64,000 nt of DNA, from NCBI RefSeq assembly GCF_900454495.1, contig NZ_UGSI01000001.1, forward strand, positions 620,001 to 684,000. Reading direction: 5' to 3'. The notes beneath the pieces are model-generated. The model did no database searches. It worked only from the letters and a program-made list of their open reading frames with translations, and was not told the DNA's origin. This DNA is from Paenibacillus macerans. Lineage in GTDB: Bacteria > Bacillota > Bacilli > Paenibacillales > Paenibacillaceae. The position numbers and the translations under genes were made by a program. Numbering within the stretch: position 1 is the first letter of the stretch; every line of letters begins with the position of its first letter. This document shows positions 25,084 through 33,915 of this stretch, in pieces.

Positions 25084-25935
25084 TCAATGTTTCTGGCCCG
25101 CTCCCTCGAGCAGCTTCTTCAATTTCGCCTCCGTGGCCGTGCCTTCGATCGGTGTATAGATGCTGCAGCGCAAATCGGCCTCTCCCTGCACCTGTAATGA
25201 GGTCAGGTTAAACAGCATTTTTCCGGCTTTGGCGTGGCGGAATTCGATCAGGACTTCGGGAGCGGCCTTGACTTCGCTTTGCTCCCACAAATCGTGAAAA
25301 TCGGGGTAGCTCTGCGTCATTTTCTCGATAAACCCGGCATACCACGGATCGGCCACGTATTGGCCGTAATACGCGCGAAAAATCGCCAAAAAACCTTTCA
25401 CGAAATGCGGCCAGTTGACCGCCAGGCTGCGCAGCTCTTTTTTGGCGAATACGAGGTAGATCAGATTCCGCTCTTCGCCTTTAAGATGCTCGAAGTCGAC
25501 GAATACGTGGGACGCGGCGGCGTTCCAGCCGACGATATGGCAATGGCGATCGGAAATGATCGTGGGACAAAACTTCAGCTCCTGCAGGATTTTATGCAGC
25601 GAAGGGCTGATGGCGGTGTTTGGCTCCTGAGTGAAGGAAGGGTGCAAGCCGCTGTCCATCGCCAGATCAAACAAATATTTGCGTTCATCGGCATTCAGTT
25701 TGAGCGCCCCGGCGATGGCGTCCAGGACCGAAGCGGACACCTTGATGTCACGGCCCTGTTCCAGCCAGGTGTACCAGGTTGTGCTGACCCCGGCCAACTG
25801 GGCGACTTCTTCGCGCCGCAGTCCAGGCGTCCGGCGGCGCCCGCCCGGCGGCAGTCCGACCGCCTGCGGATTCAGCTTGGCCCGCCGGGTTTTTAAAAAT
25901 TCGGAGAGCGCTTTAAGTCTCGGTTCCGTACTCAC
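25084..25935 (-). CDS. XRE-family regulator with MmyB ligand-binding domain
   Basis: The 283-residue protein begins with a helix-turn-helix of the XRE type (LSEFLKTRRAKLNPQAVGLPPGGRRRTPGLRREEVAQLAGVSTTWYTWLEQGRDIKVSASVLDAIAGALKLNADER). This exact arrangement (a Gly/Arg-rich lead-in, then RREEVAQLAGVS) is typical of MmyB-like regulators. Residues 110-275 form the second, PAS-like MmyB domain. MmyB homologues bind a lipid-like ligand and occur next to oxidoreductase or fatty-acid genes. It diverges from a FabF paralogue, which is the probable target. The ATG follows GGAGAATC on the minus strand. Confidence 0.9.
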   Translation of the reverse strand: MSTEPRLKALSEFLKTRRAKLNPQAVGLPPGGRRRTPGLRREEVAQLAGVSTTWYTWLEQGRDIKVSASVLDAIAGALKLNADERKYLFDLAMDSGLHPSFTQEPNTAISPSLHKILQELKFCPTIISDRHCHIVGWNAAASHVFVDFEHLKGEERNLIYLVFAKKELRSLAVNWPHFVKGFLAIFRAYYGQYVADPWYAGFIEKMTQSYPDFHDLWEQSEVKAAPEVLIEFRHAKAGKMLFNLTSLQVQGEADLRCSIYTPIEGTATEAKLKKLLEGAGQKH

Positions 25936-25963
25936 TTTGAGATTCTCCTTTAACGTCGCTTAT

Positions 25964-26010
25964 TGTATTACCTATTATACTAGGATAATTAAAAACTTGT
26001 AATAGGATAA
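25964..26010. promoter_or_regulatory. Candidate operator between mmyB-type regulator and fabF
   Basis: CCTATTA (25971-25977) and TAATAGG (26000-26006) are inverted repeats in the 127-bp AT-rich gap between the divergent genes, with a related CTAGGATAA between them. The symmetry suits an XRE dimer pair. No experiment is implied. Confidence 0.4.
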
Positions 26011-26062
26011 GAAGCGGATAAAATAGGGGACAACAGATGTTTTTTTGAAGGAGGATTTTGGT

Positions 26063-27304
26063 ATGGAACGGGTTGTCATTACCGGTATGGGCATTTTGTC
26101 TCCGCTGGGCAACGATGTGGATACGTTTTGGAACGGACTTAAGGAAGGGAGATCGGGAATTTCCCGGATCGATCGCTTTGATGTTACGGGATTCGGCACC
26201 CAAATCGCCGGCCAGGTGCGGGATTTCGATGCGGAGGGGCTGTTCGGCCGGAAGGAAGCGCGGAAAATGGACCGCTTTTGCCAATACGCGATGTATGCCG
26301 CCGAACAGGCGTTGCAGGATGCGAGGCTGCAGCCGGAACGGGTTGACCGGGAACGGTTTGGCGTTTACGTCGGATCTGGCATCGGCGGGATCGAGACGCT
26401 GGCCGAAAACATGAGGGTCTTGGATAGCCGCGGACCGGGCCGGGTAAGCCCGAGCCTTGTCCCGATGATGATTTCGAATATGGCGGCGGCGCAAATCAGC
26501 ATCCGCTACGGCGCGCTTGGGCCCACGCTGTCGCCGGTGACGGCCTGTTCGATCGGCAATACGGCGATCGGGGAAGCGTTCCGGCTGATTAAGAGCGGCG
26601 AGGCGGATGTTATGATCGCCGGCGGGACGGAGGCGGCGATTCATCCTTTGGCCTTGGCCAGCTTCGGGAACGCTACGGCGCTGTCGAAGCGGAGCGGCGA
26701 GCCGGAGCAGGCCAGCCGCCCGTTTGACGCGGCCCGCGACGGCTTCGTGATGGGCGAAGGCGCCGGCATCGTCATCCTGGAATCGCTGGGGCATGCGCTG
26801 CGCAGAGGCGCGCGGATTCATGGCGAGGTGATCGGATACGGGGCCAGTTCGGACGCCTATCACGTGGTCGCTTCCCATCCGGAAGGGGAAGGCGCCGCTC
26901 AGGCGATGAAGCGGGCGCTGCGGTCCGCCGGGGTGTCCCCGGAGCAGGTTGACGTGATCAGCGCTCATGCCACAAGCACGGAGGTGGGCGACCGCGGGGA
27001 GACCCTGGGGATCAAAAAAGCGTTCGGCGAGCGTGCCTGGCAAATTCCGATCACGGCGAACAAATCGATGATCGGCCATATGTTTGGCGCGGCGGGCGGC
27101 GCGGAAGCAATCGCTCTGATGCAGACGCTGAACGAAGGGGTGATCCCGCCGACGATCAACCTGACGAATCCCGATCCCGAATGCGATCTGGATTACGTGC
27201 CGAACGCTGCGCGAAAGGCCGCGCTTGACATCGGCTTGTCCAACTCGTTCGGGTTCGGCGGACATAACGCGGTCATAGTGCTGAAGAAATATCATGAATC
27301 GTGA
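26063..27304 (+). CDS. fabF: Beta-ketoacyl-ACP synthase II (FabF paralogue)
   Basis: I chose ATG 26063 because AAGGAGGA (26048-26055) precedes it; an in-frame TTG lies upstream. The 413-residue protein keeps the Cys-His-His triad: Cys162 in TACSIGN, His302 in SAHATST and His339 in MIGHMFGAAG, plus the SNSFGFGGHN C-terminal motif. The usual FabF residues at these sites are TACATG, NAHGTST and TGHLLGAAG, so the motifs are somewhat divergent. It should condense malonyl-ACP with acyl-ACP in fatty-acid elongation. No other fab gene or acyl carrier gene is nearby, and the divergent MmyB regulator suggests a conditional role. Confidence 0.88.
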   Translation: MERVVITGMGILSPLGNDVDTFWNGLKEGRSGISRIDRFDVTGFGTQIAGQVRDFDAEGLFGRKEARKMDRFCQYAMYAAEQALQDARLQPERVDRERFGVYVGSGIGGIETLAENMRVLDSRGPGRVSPSLVPMMISNMAAAQISIRYGALGPTLSPVTACSIGNTAIGEAFRLIKSGEADVMIAGGTEAAIHPLALASFGNATALSKRSGEPEQASRPFDAARDGFVMGEGAGIVILESLGHALRRGARIHGEVIGYGASSDAYHVVASHPEGEGAAQAMKRALRSAGVSPEQVDVISAHATSTEVGDRGETLGIKKAFGERAWQIPITANKSMIGHMFGAAGGAEAIALMQTLNEGVIPPTINLTNPDPECDLDYVPNAARKAALDIGLSNSFGFGGHNAVIVLKKYHES

Positions 27305-27325
27305 ATTATGAATTATGAATTATGA
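27305..27325 (+). repeat. 7-bp tandem repeat after the fabF paralogue
   Basis: GAATTAT is repeated three times immediately after the stop codon. It may be slippage-prone. Confidence 0.6.
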
Positions 27326-27411
27326 GACATTTCATTAAACTTTAAACTGATTTTCATCTTGTTTTAAGTATAGCCTTGTAGTATAAAGCCATCCCCCTTA
27401 ACCATAGATGC

Positions 27412-27451
27412 GGAGACCCTGACTGTACAGCAGGGTCTCCGTTGTTTTTTT
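27412..27451 (+). terminator. Rho-independent terminator downstream of fabF
   Basis: GGAGACCCTG (27412-27421) pairs with CAGGGTCTCC (27431-27440) and a T tract follows. It is about 110 bp after the stop codon. Confidence 0.85.
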
Positions 27452-27453
27452 CA

Positions 27454-27672
27454 TACATATGTGATTGATCGTAGGTTCTCCGGACACAACCTGGACATCT
27501 GTGCTCGGCAGCCGGCTGCCGGACGACGAACCGTCGGATGCTGGACGACGAACAGCTGCAGGAACAACGAACCGCAGGCTACAGCAGCGATGAACCGTCC
27601 GGCGCAGGAAGCGAACAAGTGGCTACAAGTTCGATGACCGTAGGCTACTTGGACGACCTACCGCCGGCCATC
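27454..27672. other. Noncoding stretch with degenerate GAACCG-type repeats
   Basis: Between the terminator and repeat R1 copy C I see no ORF. The stretch contains several loose repeats of ACGAACCGTCGG or GATGAACCGTCC and may be decayed DNA. Confidence 0.3.
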
Positions 27673-27865
27673 AGAATAGCGGCACTTTATGTACTTATTA
27701 TCCGGACCTAGGGATGTTCATCCCCACTAGCGACATTTTATGTCCTTATTTTCCTATAAGTGGTCCGGAATGTGGGCATCTCCTGGTGATCGGGAAAAAT
27801 AGCGGCATAAATTGCCTTTATTTCTCCTTGAATGGGGGTTATCGCCGGAATAAGGACATTTTTTG
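27673..27865 (+). repeat. Interspersed repeat R1, copy C (left part, interrupted by the IS)
   Basis: This part aligns with copy B from its first unit (AATAGCGGCACTTTATGTACTTATT) to its last (GGAATAAGGACATTTTTT). Its right end continues after the insertion sequence at 29388, where TTCTTATGTTTTGC resumes just as in copy B. Bases 27857-27865 are one copy of the 9-bp target duplication. Confidence 0.8.
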
Positions 27866-29378
27866 CACTAGCGTTGCATAAAACCTAACGCGAATAATCA
27901 AATATTAGTTAAATATGGGTAATTATGATCATTTTTCATGGAAAAAGCATAAAAAATCTCCTATTGTAAAGAGGTAGGTACGTTGTCCATAACTCTCTAC
28001 AAAAGGAGACCATCCATGGATAACGTTAAAGCTAAAACGGTCATTCGTCAACTGATTTCCTTACTGCCCATCGATGTGCATCAACGTTTACTCTTCGACC
28101 ATTACACCAAGAAACTTACCACGATGAAAGCGATCATGCTCTTCATCAATGCTCAGTTGAAACAATGGTCATCTTACGGTGAAATGGAAATTGCACTTCG
28201 TGCTGAGCCGAAACTTCAGCAGCTTCTACAGTTGGAGAGTATCAGCGGCTCGCAATTATCCCGAAAACTCGATCAGATCCCAACGGAGCTGTTGGAGTGG
28301 ATGTTTCAGCATCTGGCATCACAAACACAGCAACGTGCTTGCCACCAGGGCCAGAGCGGGAAATTGCACATCATTGATTCTTCCAGCATTCGACTGCCGC
28401 TTCAACTTGGAAGTTGGGCCAAGATGTCAAATAAGAGTAGCGGCGTCAAGATGCATCTGCGCCTCGTTGTTACAGCTCCCGACAAGCTATTTCCTGATGC
28501 CATGATCCCCAGTTCGCTCAATGTAGGGGATCGTGCGGGGGCCGTTGAACTGGTCGTCCCCTCGGATGCGATTTATGTGATGGATCGCGGTTATGATGAT
28601 TATGCCCGGATGGATCAATGGGTCCAGGACAACATCCAGTTTGTGATCCGTATGCGAGATCGCGCGCTTGCCACCGTCATTGAGGAGTATCCTGTTCCGG
28701 AAGGCTCGAACATCACGCGGGACGCCAAGGTTTGCGTGGGCAGTTCCTTCCGATCCATGGAACATTCCGTTCGTTTGGTGGAGTTTTATGACGAGCAGGA
28801 ACGGACTTATCGTATTTTTACATCGGTATGGGATAAGACCGCTGAAGAAATCGCGCAGATCTATAAAAATCGCTGGCTCATCGAGTTGTATTTTAAATGG
28901 CTGAAGCAACATTTGCGATTGAAGAAGCTGCACAGTCATAAACCACAGGCTATTTGGAACCAGTTATTCTTGGCTTTAATTACTGCCTTGCTCGTGGAGC
29001 ACATCCGGCACAGCACCCAAACGGCAAAAACAAACTGGCAAGTGCTCCGGATTCTCCGCGAGTACTTGTACCGTTCATGGCGATCCTTTCGAACCGAACT
29101 GGATCGGAAACCCAGTCGAAGTAGTCCGGGGAGACGTCCGGGGTCAGGTCCCAAAGCGTTATCGGTGCGCACAATGGTTGGGATAATTAAGCCAAGCAAA
29201 TTCAAGTAATAATATCCATTATATACATTTAATGGGACATCGCGACCTACGCATTAGGTAACCTTGACTTTTTGGTCTTAAGCTTAAAAAATGACTGTAA
29301 AAAAATCCATTTATAGTTTCAATAATCCAAATGTGGGTTTTGCTGAAAATTGATGTTAGTGTTCTTGCAACGCTAGTG
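27866..29378 (+). mobile_element. IS4-family insertion sequence with intact ends
   Basis: The 1513-bp element has 13-bp perfect terminal inverted repeats (CACTAGCGTTGCA at 27866-27878, inverted at 29366-29378), with further matches beyond. It is flanked by a 9-bp direct repeat CATTTTTTG (27857-27865 and 29379-29387), as expected of IS4-type transposition. It carries one intact transposase gene. Its base composition is clearly more AT-rich than the host genes. It lies inside an R1 repeat; removing the element with one target copy restores the R1 order seen at 17.6 kb. Intact ends and ORF suggest a recent insertion. Confidence 0.9.
28016..29209 (+). CDS. IS4-family transposase (DDE)
   Basis: I chose ATG 28016, which follows AAAAGGAG (28001-28008); an in-frame TTG is at 27983. 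The 397-residue protein shows the first catalytic Asp in LHIIDSSSIRLPLQLG, the second Asp in IYVMDRGYDDYARMD, and the YREK signature (Y283, R286, E290 and K297 in YKNRWLIELYFKWLKQHL), which contains the catalytic Glu. This is the hallmark of the IS4 family. The frame is undamaged. It moves the element by cut-and-paste at a 9-bp target. Confidence 0.92.
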   Translation: MDNVKAKTVIRQLISLLPIDVHQRLLFDHYTKKLTTMKAIMLFINAQLKQWSSYGEMEIALRAEPKLQQLLQLESISGSQLSRKLDQIPTELLEWMFQHLASQTQQRACHQGQSGKLHIIDSSSIRLPLQLGSWAKMSNKSSGVKMHLRLVVTAPDKLFPDAMIPSSLNVGDRAGAVELVVPSDAIYVMDRGYDDYARMDQWVQDNIQFVIRMRDRALATVIEEYPVPEGSNITRDAKVCVGSSFRSMEHSVRLVEFYDEQERTYRIFTSVWDKTAEEIAQIYKNRWLIELYFKWLKQHLRLKKLHSHKPQAIWNQLFLALITALLVEHIRHSTQTAKTNWQVLRILREYLYRSWRSFRTELDRKPSRSSPGRRPGSGPKALSVRTMVGIIKPSKFK

Positions 29379-29400
29379 CATTTTTTGTTCTTATGTTTTG
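29379..29400 (+). repeat. Interspersed repeat R1, copy C (right part after the IS)
   Basis: Bases 29379-29387 are the second copy of the target duplication. TTCTTATGTTTTGCG then continues the R1 block exactly where the left part stopped, as in copy B (TTCTTATTTTTTTGGG). Confidence 0.75.
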
Positions 29401-29711
29401 CGCTATGGGGCAGTTGAGCTTCTCAGACAACCTGGTTACGAAGGTTTTCTCGGCGCTATACAAAAGGGCACCGGGGACTTAACGGCGGATGCTTGCTTTA
29501 AATGTTCAGCGGAGTCGCAGCCAAGTTAGGGGGCCTTTGGTCCAAGTGCCACCATGCTGGAAGGTTCGACTATTTTTATTTTTCGAAGACGGCAACCTTC
29601 CAGACTTTGGAGGCGTCAAGACAGGTAAGAGACGTTCCGCGATAAAACAGTACAGAGCAGATAAGAAAATGCGGAGCGCTCAAGCCTGTTTATGACAAGG
29701 GGGGCATTTCA
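29401..29711. other. Intergenic stretch with an inverted repeat, no gene supported
   Basis: CTGGAAGGTT (29557-29566) and AACCTTCCAG (29594-29603) form a perfect 10-bp inverted repeat with a 27-base loop, which may be a leader structure for the lipoprotein gene that follows. A 68-codon frame in this stretch (29489-29695) has no ribosome binding site and no plausible protein features. Confidence 0.35.
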
Positions 29712-31118
29712 TTGGGGAAATGGTGTAAAAAGATTGCGGTATTAGGAGCGGTCATTTTAGGGTTATGGCTGCTGGGCGGATGCGGGAACGCAAGCGATAA
29801 TTCGGGCAGCGCATCCCAATCCATGGAAAACGCTTTACCGGCGGCTGACATGGCCGTAGGCGATCAAGCTTCCAATGAGGCCGCCGATGGCGGAATGGGG
29901 CTGGGTGGAGCCAGGAGCACGGACAAATCGGTCGCGGAGAAGTCCGATGCGGCCGATGGGACTGAAGAAGCCGAGTCCTCCGGCGGAGGGGCCGGATCTT
30001 CGGCGGGAGCGGGGGAAGGCGGACGCACCGCCAATGCCGCTGCGGGAGCGGGGCAAACCTCCCCGGGATTTCAAGGGGCAACAGCGGACACCGGCTTCAA
30101 CAAGAAGCTGATATACCGGGCCAACGTCGCGATGGAAGTGGAGGATTACGCTAAAGCGCAATCCGAAATCCGCAATCTCGTGACATTAACGGGCGGCTAT
30201 ATCGTCGAGTTCTCCGAAAATCAGTCCCAGCACGAGCTTGGCGGGAATTTTATCCTAAAGGTGCCGGCCGCCGGGTTTTCCCCGTTCCTGGACAAACTGG
30301 AACAGCTCAAGCTCAAATCAATGCAGCGCACCATTCAGGGACAGGACGTTTCCGAGGAGTACGTGGACCTGGAATCACGGCTTAAAGTCAAGGAAGCGAT
30401 GGAGGCCAGGTACCTTAAATTTGTGGAGGAAGCAACTCAAACGAGCCAACTGGTTAAGTTCGTGAATGAGCTGGAGCGGATTCAGACGGAAATCGAGCAG
30501 ATCAAAGGCCGGATGCGGTACATCGACAGCAACGTCGCCTATTCCACGGTCGAAATCCGTTTGTATCAACCGGAGCAGGCGGGATCCGCCATGGCAGAGG
30601 GCGATGAGCCCCCGCTCTTGGAGCGAGCCAAGCAGGCGCTGACGGGAAGCATCGAAGTGCTGTCGCTGATCCTGCAGTGGCTGATCGTCTTGTTGGCGGG
30701 GGCGCTGCCGGTGATCGCCATCGCTGCGGTTATCGTGGTGCCGCTTTGGCTTCTGCGCCGCCGTCAGGCGCAGAACAGAGCCGCGCAGCGGGAAGCCTGG
30801 AAGCAAGCGAACGGGATGCAAACGAACGCGATGCTAGCGAACGGGATGGCCGTGCAGGCTCGTCCCAACGAGGCGCAGGTTCCGCAGGAACCGGCAACGC
30901 AGACAGCGCCCGCGCAGACGCCGGCCGAGCAGTCAGCCGGCTCACAGGTGCCGCTGTCGCAGGAGCCTGCCCCGCAAGCGCCGTCCTTGCAGGTGCCGCC
31001 GCCGCAGGACCCCGCCCAGCAGGCGCCAGCCTCACAAGTGCGGGCGCCGCAGGAACCGGTCTCCAGGGAAGCGGCCGGCATGGACGTTCCGCCGAAAACG
31101 CCGGACAAACCGGAGTAA
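29712..31118 (+). CDS. DUF4349 domain lipoprotein
   Basis: The 468-residue protein starts with TTG at 29712, preceded by AAGGGGGG. The signal peptide carries a lipobox (WLLGGC, Cys24). A Gly/Ala/Ser-rich segment runs to about residue 130. The DUF4349 part (about 133-345) begins KLIYRANVAMEVEDYAKAQSEI, includes a coiled-coil RLKVKEAMEARYLKFVEEATQTSQLVKFVNELERIQTEIEQIKGRMRYID, and ends in a membrane helix near 317-345. After RRRQAQNRA comes an unusual 110-residue Pro/Gln/Ala-rich tail on the cytoplasmic side. The function of the domain is unknown. A terminator follows. Confidence 0.85.
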   Translation: MGKWCKKIAVLGAVILGLWLLGGCGNASDNSGSASQSMENALPAADMAVGDQASNEAADGGMGLGGARSTDKSVAEKSDAADGTEEAESSGGGAGSSAGAGEGGRTANAAAGAGQTSPGFQGATADTGFNKKLIYRANVAMEVEDYAKAQSEIRNLVTLTGGYIVEFSENQSQHELGGNFILKVPAAGFSPFLDKLEQLKLKSMQRTIQGQDVSEEYVDLESRLKVKEAMEARYLKFVEEATQTSQLVKFVNELERIQTEIEQIKGRMRYIDSNVAYSTVEIRLYQPEQAGSAMAEGDEPPLLERAKQALTGSIEVLSLILQWLIVLLAGALPVIAIAAVIVVPLWLLRRRQAQNRAAQREAWKQANGMQTNAMLANGMAVQARPNEAQVPQEPATQTAPAQTPAEQSAGSQVPLSQEPAPQAPSLQVPPPQDPAQQAPASQVRAPQEPVSREAAGMDVPPKTPDKPE

Positions 31119-31149
31119 GTCATTATTCGCTGCAATCCACCAAAACGGC

Positions 31150-31195
31150 AAAAGCTTTCCCCGTTCCACTAGTTGGAGCGCGGGAAAGCTTTTTG
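31150..31195 (+). terminator. Terminator after the DUF4349 gene
   Basis: AAAAGCTTTCCC (31150-31161) pairs with GGGAAAGCTTTT (31182-31193) and ends in T residues. The A tract on the left makes it work in both directions. Confidence 0.85.
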
Positions 31196-31289
31196 CATAA
31201 ATTGCCGGACTTTTTGGCTAACTAAAATGCGGCTTCGAACGTCCTATGGTAAGATAGTTAAGATTTTATGAGCAGAAGGGGTTTAAACT

Positions 31290-32477
31290 TTGAAATTTGA
31301 AACGTATTTGTTCCCTATTTCCTATGCCTTTATGGCTTTTCCTTTCGCCGCGCTGCTGTTCACGATGCCTTTTCTCGTCGTCCAGTACCGCCGGCACGGG
31401 TATATCAACAAAGTGCGGGCGTTCGTCCTGTACCTGTTACTGCTGTACCTGATGAACGCCGCGTTTCTGATCATGCTGCCCTTTCCTGCCACGCGGCACA
31501 ATCCGCCGCTCGCCCAATCGCCTGTTCAGCTCGTTCCGTTTCATTTCATCCAGGATATCCTGAAGGAGACCAGCGTCGTTAAAGGAGAGCCTTCAACGTA
31601 TTGGCGGCTGCTGAAGGAGCGGGCTTTTTTGCAGGTGGCCTTCAACGTCCTGTTGACGGTGCCGTTCGGGATGATCATACGTTACTACTTCCGGTTTGGG
31701 CCGATTCGCTGCCTGCTGCTGTCCTTTTTGCTGTCCCTGTTGTTTGAAGTGACGCAGCTGACGGGCATATTCGGCATTTTTGACAACGCCTACCGGGTGT
31801 TCGATATCGACGACCTGATGACGAACACGCTTGGCGGAATGATCGGCTTTCTCGCCGCCGAATGGCTGTCGCGCTTTTTGCCCAGGATCGAGCATCTGGA
31901 CCGGGGTGTGGATTTGTCCGCCAAAAGGGTGAGCTACACCCGCCGCGGTTTGGCCTGGATGTTTGATGTTGTCATTTGCGCGGTGCTGTTGGCCGTCTGC
32001 CACGTGCTGCGGATTCCGGCGGCTTATTTCGTCGCGACAGGTCTTTACTTTATGCTGCTTCCATACCTAACCGGCGGCTGCACCTTCGGCAAATGGCTGG
32101 TTCGCATCAGGATCGAGGAAGCGGAACCGACGGAAAAGCGGGATGCCGATGCGGGTTACGCAGCCCAATTGACCCGAGGCAGAAATAAGCAAGGTGATGA
32201 AGCGCGGCCGGGAACCATGTCGATCATCGTCCGCTACGGCCTGCTTTATTGGGGGATTTTCGGCATGAACCGTTTGGTTGCCTTTCCTTCCGGATCGTTG
32301 CCGGAGGGAGCAAGGGCGTTATTGGCCATGCTGGTTCTGCTGATGGATCTGGCGTTTTTCATTCACGTCGTCATTCAAGTATTTCGCAAAAACTCCACGC
32401 TGTTCTACGAGAAACTAAGCCGGACACAGCACCGGATATTGTGGAAAAGCGCCGCTTCGAAATCGGAGGGGAAATAA
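31290..32477 (+). CDS. VanZ-like and RDD domain membrane protein
   Basis: The 395-residue protein has a VanZ-like N-terminal half (about residues 1-195). Its helices include YLLLLYLMNAAFLIMLPFPATRHN, NVLLTVPFGMIIRYYFR and SLLFEVTQLTGIFGIFDN with the typical Asp-rich VFDIDDLMTNTLGGMIGF. An RDD-like second half (about 205-385) follows: VSYTRRGLAWMFDVVI, then LTGGCTFGKWLVRIRI. VanZ of Enterococcus gives low-level teicoplanin resistance; RDD proteins are of uncertain function. The two-domain fusion is found in other Bacillales. Function here is unknown. It stands alone, between a terminator and splA. Confidence 0.82.
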   Translation: MKFETYLFPISYAFMAFPFAALLFTMPFLVVQYRRHGYINKVRAFVLYLLLLYLMNAAFLIMLPFPATRHNPPLAQSPVQLVPFHFIQDILKETSVVKGEPSTYWRLLKERAFLQVAFNVLLTVPFGMIIRYYFRFGPIRCLLLSFLLSLLFEVTQLTGIFGIFDNAYRVFDIDDLMTNTLGGMIGFLAAEWLSRFLPRIEHLDRGVDLSAKRVSYTRRGLAWMFDVVICAVLLAVCHVLRIPAAYFVATGLYFMLLPYLTGGCTFGKWLVRIRIEEAEPTEKRDADAGYAAQLTRGRNKQGDEARPGTMSIIVRYGLLYWGIFGMNRLVAFPSGSLPEGARALLAMLVLLMDLAFFIHVVIQVFRKNSTLFYEKLSRTQHRILWKSAASKSEGK

Positions 32478-32591
32478 GGTTTTCCTGGGTTGCCTGTTTT
32501 TCCACAACGTGGAAAAATAATTGCTCCCGGCCAAGGAAATATTTTAAAGCAAAGGGAAAGCTTCACCATTCCATAAAAAGAAGGGGATTCG

Positions 32592-32855
32592 ATGAAGATG
32601 TTAGACGAAGCCCGAACCTTTGCGCCGGGAGATATCGTTTATGTGTTTTACCGCAACCCGCATACCCAGGACGTCGCCAACATCCAGGAGGCCGCGGTGG
32701 TCAACAACCCGGAGCGGCCGGGGGAGCTCGCCGTTTTTTTGTACGAAACCTATTACCCGTTGACCAGTGAAATGGCCGTATACGCGTCGGCGGATGAGGC
32801 GGAGCAGGCCTACAGCTACTACTTCGGGGACGCCGCCGAGGGGGGCCTGGAATGA
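32592..32855 (+). CDS. splA: Transcriptional regulator SplA
   Basis: The 87-residue protein starts at ATG 32592, with AAGGGGA at 32581-32587. It resembles SplA, the TRAP-like small protein encoded upstream of splB in Bacillus (YxxGDIVYVFYRNPHTQDVANIQEAAVVNNPE, a beta-rich core). SplA negatively regulates the operon in Bacillus subtilis. Its last codon overlaps the splB start (ATGA), so translation of the two is coupled. Identification rests on both the sequence feel and the position directly before splB. Confidence 0.85.
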   Translation: MKMLDEARTFAPGDIVYVFYRNPHTQDVANIQEAAVVNNPERPGELAVFLYETYYPLTSEMAVYASADEAEQAYSYYFGDAAEGGLE

Positions 32856-33877
32856 AGCCGTTTGTTCCCAAGCTCGTTTACTTTGAGCCGGACGCGCTGG
32901 ATTATCCGCTCGGTCAAACGCTGTATGACAAATTCAAGGACATGGATCTCGACATCCGGTACACGACTTCCCACAACCAGGTCAGAAACCTGCCGGGCGA
33001 AAGCGATCTGCAAAAATACCGGGTGGCCAAGTCCACGCTGGTCGTCGGCATTCGCAAAACGCTGAAATTCGACACATCCAAACCTTCGGCGGAGTACGCC
33101 ATCCCTTTTGCCACCGGATGCATGGGGCATTGCCATTACTGTTACTTGCAAACGACGATGGGGAGCAAGCCGTATATCCGCACTTATGTCAACGTGGAGG
33201 AGATTTTGGACGCCGCCGACCGGTATATGGCCGAACGCGCCCCGGAATACACCCGTTTTGAAGCTTCCTGCACTTCGGATATCGTCGGCATCGACCATCT
33301 GACCCATACGCTAAGGCGGGCGATCGAGCACTTTGGACAGTCCGAGTACGGCAAGCTGCGGTTCGTCACGAAGTTTCATCATGTCGATCATTTGCTGGAT
33401 GCGAGGCATAACGGAAAAACACGGTTCCGGTTCAGCGTCAACGCCGATTACATCATTAAAAACTTCGAACCGGGCACCTCGCCTTTGGAGCAAAGAATCG
33501 AAGCCGCGGGGAAGGTGGCCCGGGCCGGATATCCGCTTGGCTTTATCGTCGCGCCCATTTACATTCACGAAGGATGGGAGGACGGGTACCGCCATATGTT
33601 CGAACGGCTGGATGCCGAACTGCCGGCCAAGGCGAAAGAGGACCTTACGTTTGAATTCATTCAGCACCGCTTCACAAAACCGGCCAAACGGGTGATCGAG
33701 AAAAATTACCCGATGACCAAGCTGGAACTGGATGAAGAAAAACGCAGATACAAATGGGGCAAATACGGCATCGGCAAATATATCTATCCGAAAGAGGAAG
33801 AGGAGGATTTGAAAACGCATCTGTTCGGTTATATGAAAGATTTTTTTCCAAAGGCGAAGCTGGAGTATTTTACTTGA
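32852..33877 (+). CDS. splB: Spore photoproduct lyase
   Basis: The 341-residue radical-SAM enzyme starts at ATG 32852, overlapping splA by 4 bp. The [4Fe-4S] cluster cysteines are Cys90, Cys94 and Cys97 (CMGHCHYCY). Cys140 in FEASCTSDIVG corresponds to the hydrogen-donor Cys141 of the Bacillus enzyme. It repairs 5-thyminyl-5,6-dihydrothymine formed by UV light in spore DNA, using SAM during germination. It is direct evidence that the organism forms endospores. Expression in the forespore under sigma-G is known in Bacillus, but I could not recognise that promoter here. Confidence 0.96.
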   Translation: MKPFVPKLVYFEPDALDYPLGQTLYDKFKDMDLDIRYTTSHNQVRNLPGESDLQKYRVAKSTLVVGIRKTLKFDTSKPSAEYAIPFATGCMGHCHYCYLQTTMGSKPYIRTYVNVEEILDAADRYMAERAPEYTRFEASCTSDIVGIDHLTHTLRRAIEHFGQSEYGKLRFVTKFHHVDHLLDARHNGKTRFRFSVNADYIIKNFEPGTSPLEQRIEAAGKVARAGYPLGFIVAPIYIHEGWEDGYRHMFERLDAELPAKAKEDLTFEFIQHRFTKPAKRVIEKNYPMTKLELDEEKRRYKWGKYGIGKYIYPKEEEEDLKTHLFGYMKDFFPKAKLEYFT

Positions 33878-33915
33878 CCGGCGGCCCGCCGGACGCCGGA
33901 GGATGGCGCTGCAGC

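Noticed and set aside
27412..27451. Riboswitch or leader before the IS region
   Set aside because: The hairpin is a simple 10-bp stem followed by T residues, thus a terminator of the fabF gene.
29489..29695. 68-codon frame before the DUF4349 gene
   Set aside because: No ribosome binding site, composition like noncoding DNA, and overlap with a perfect inverted repeat.
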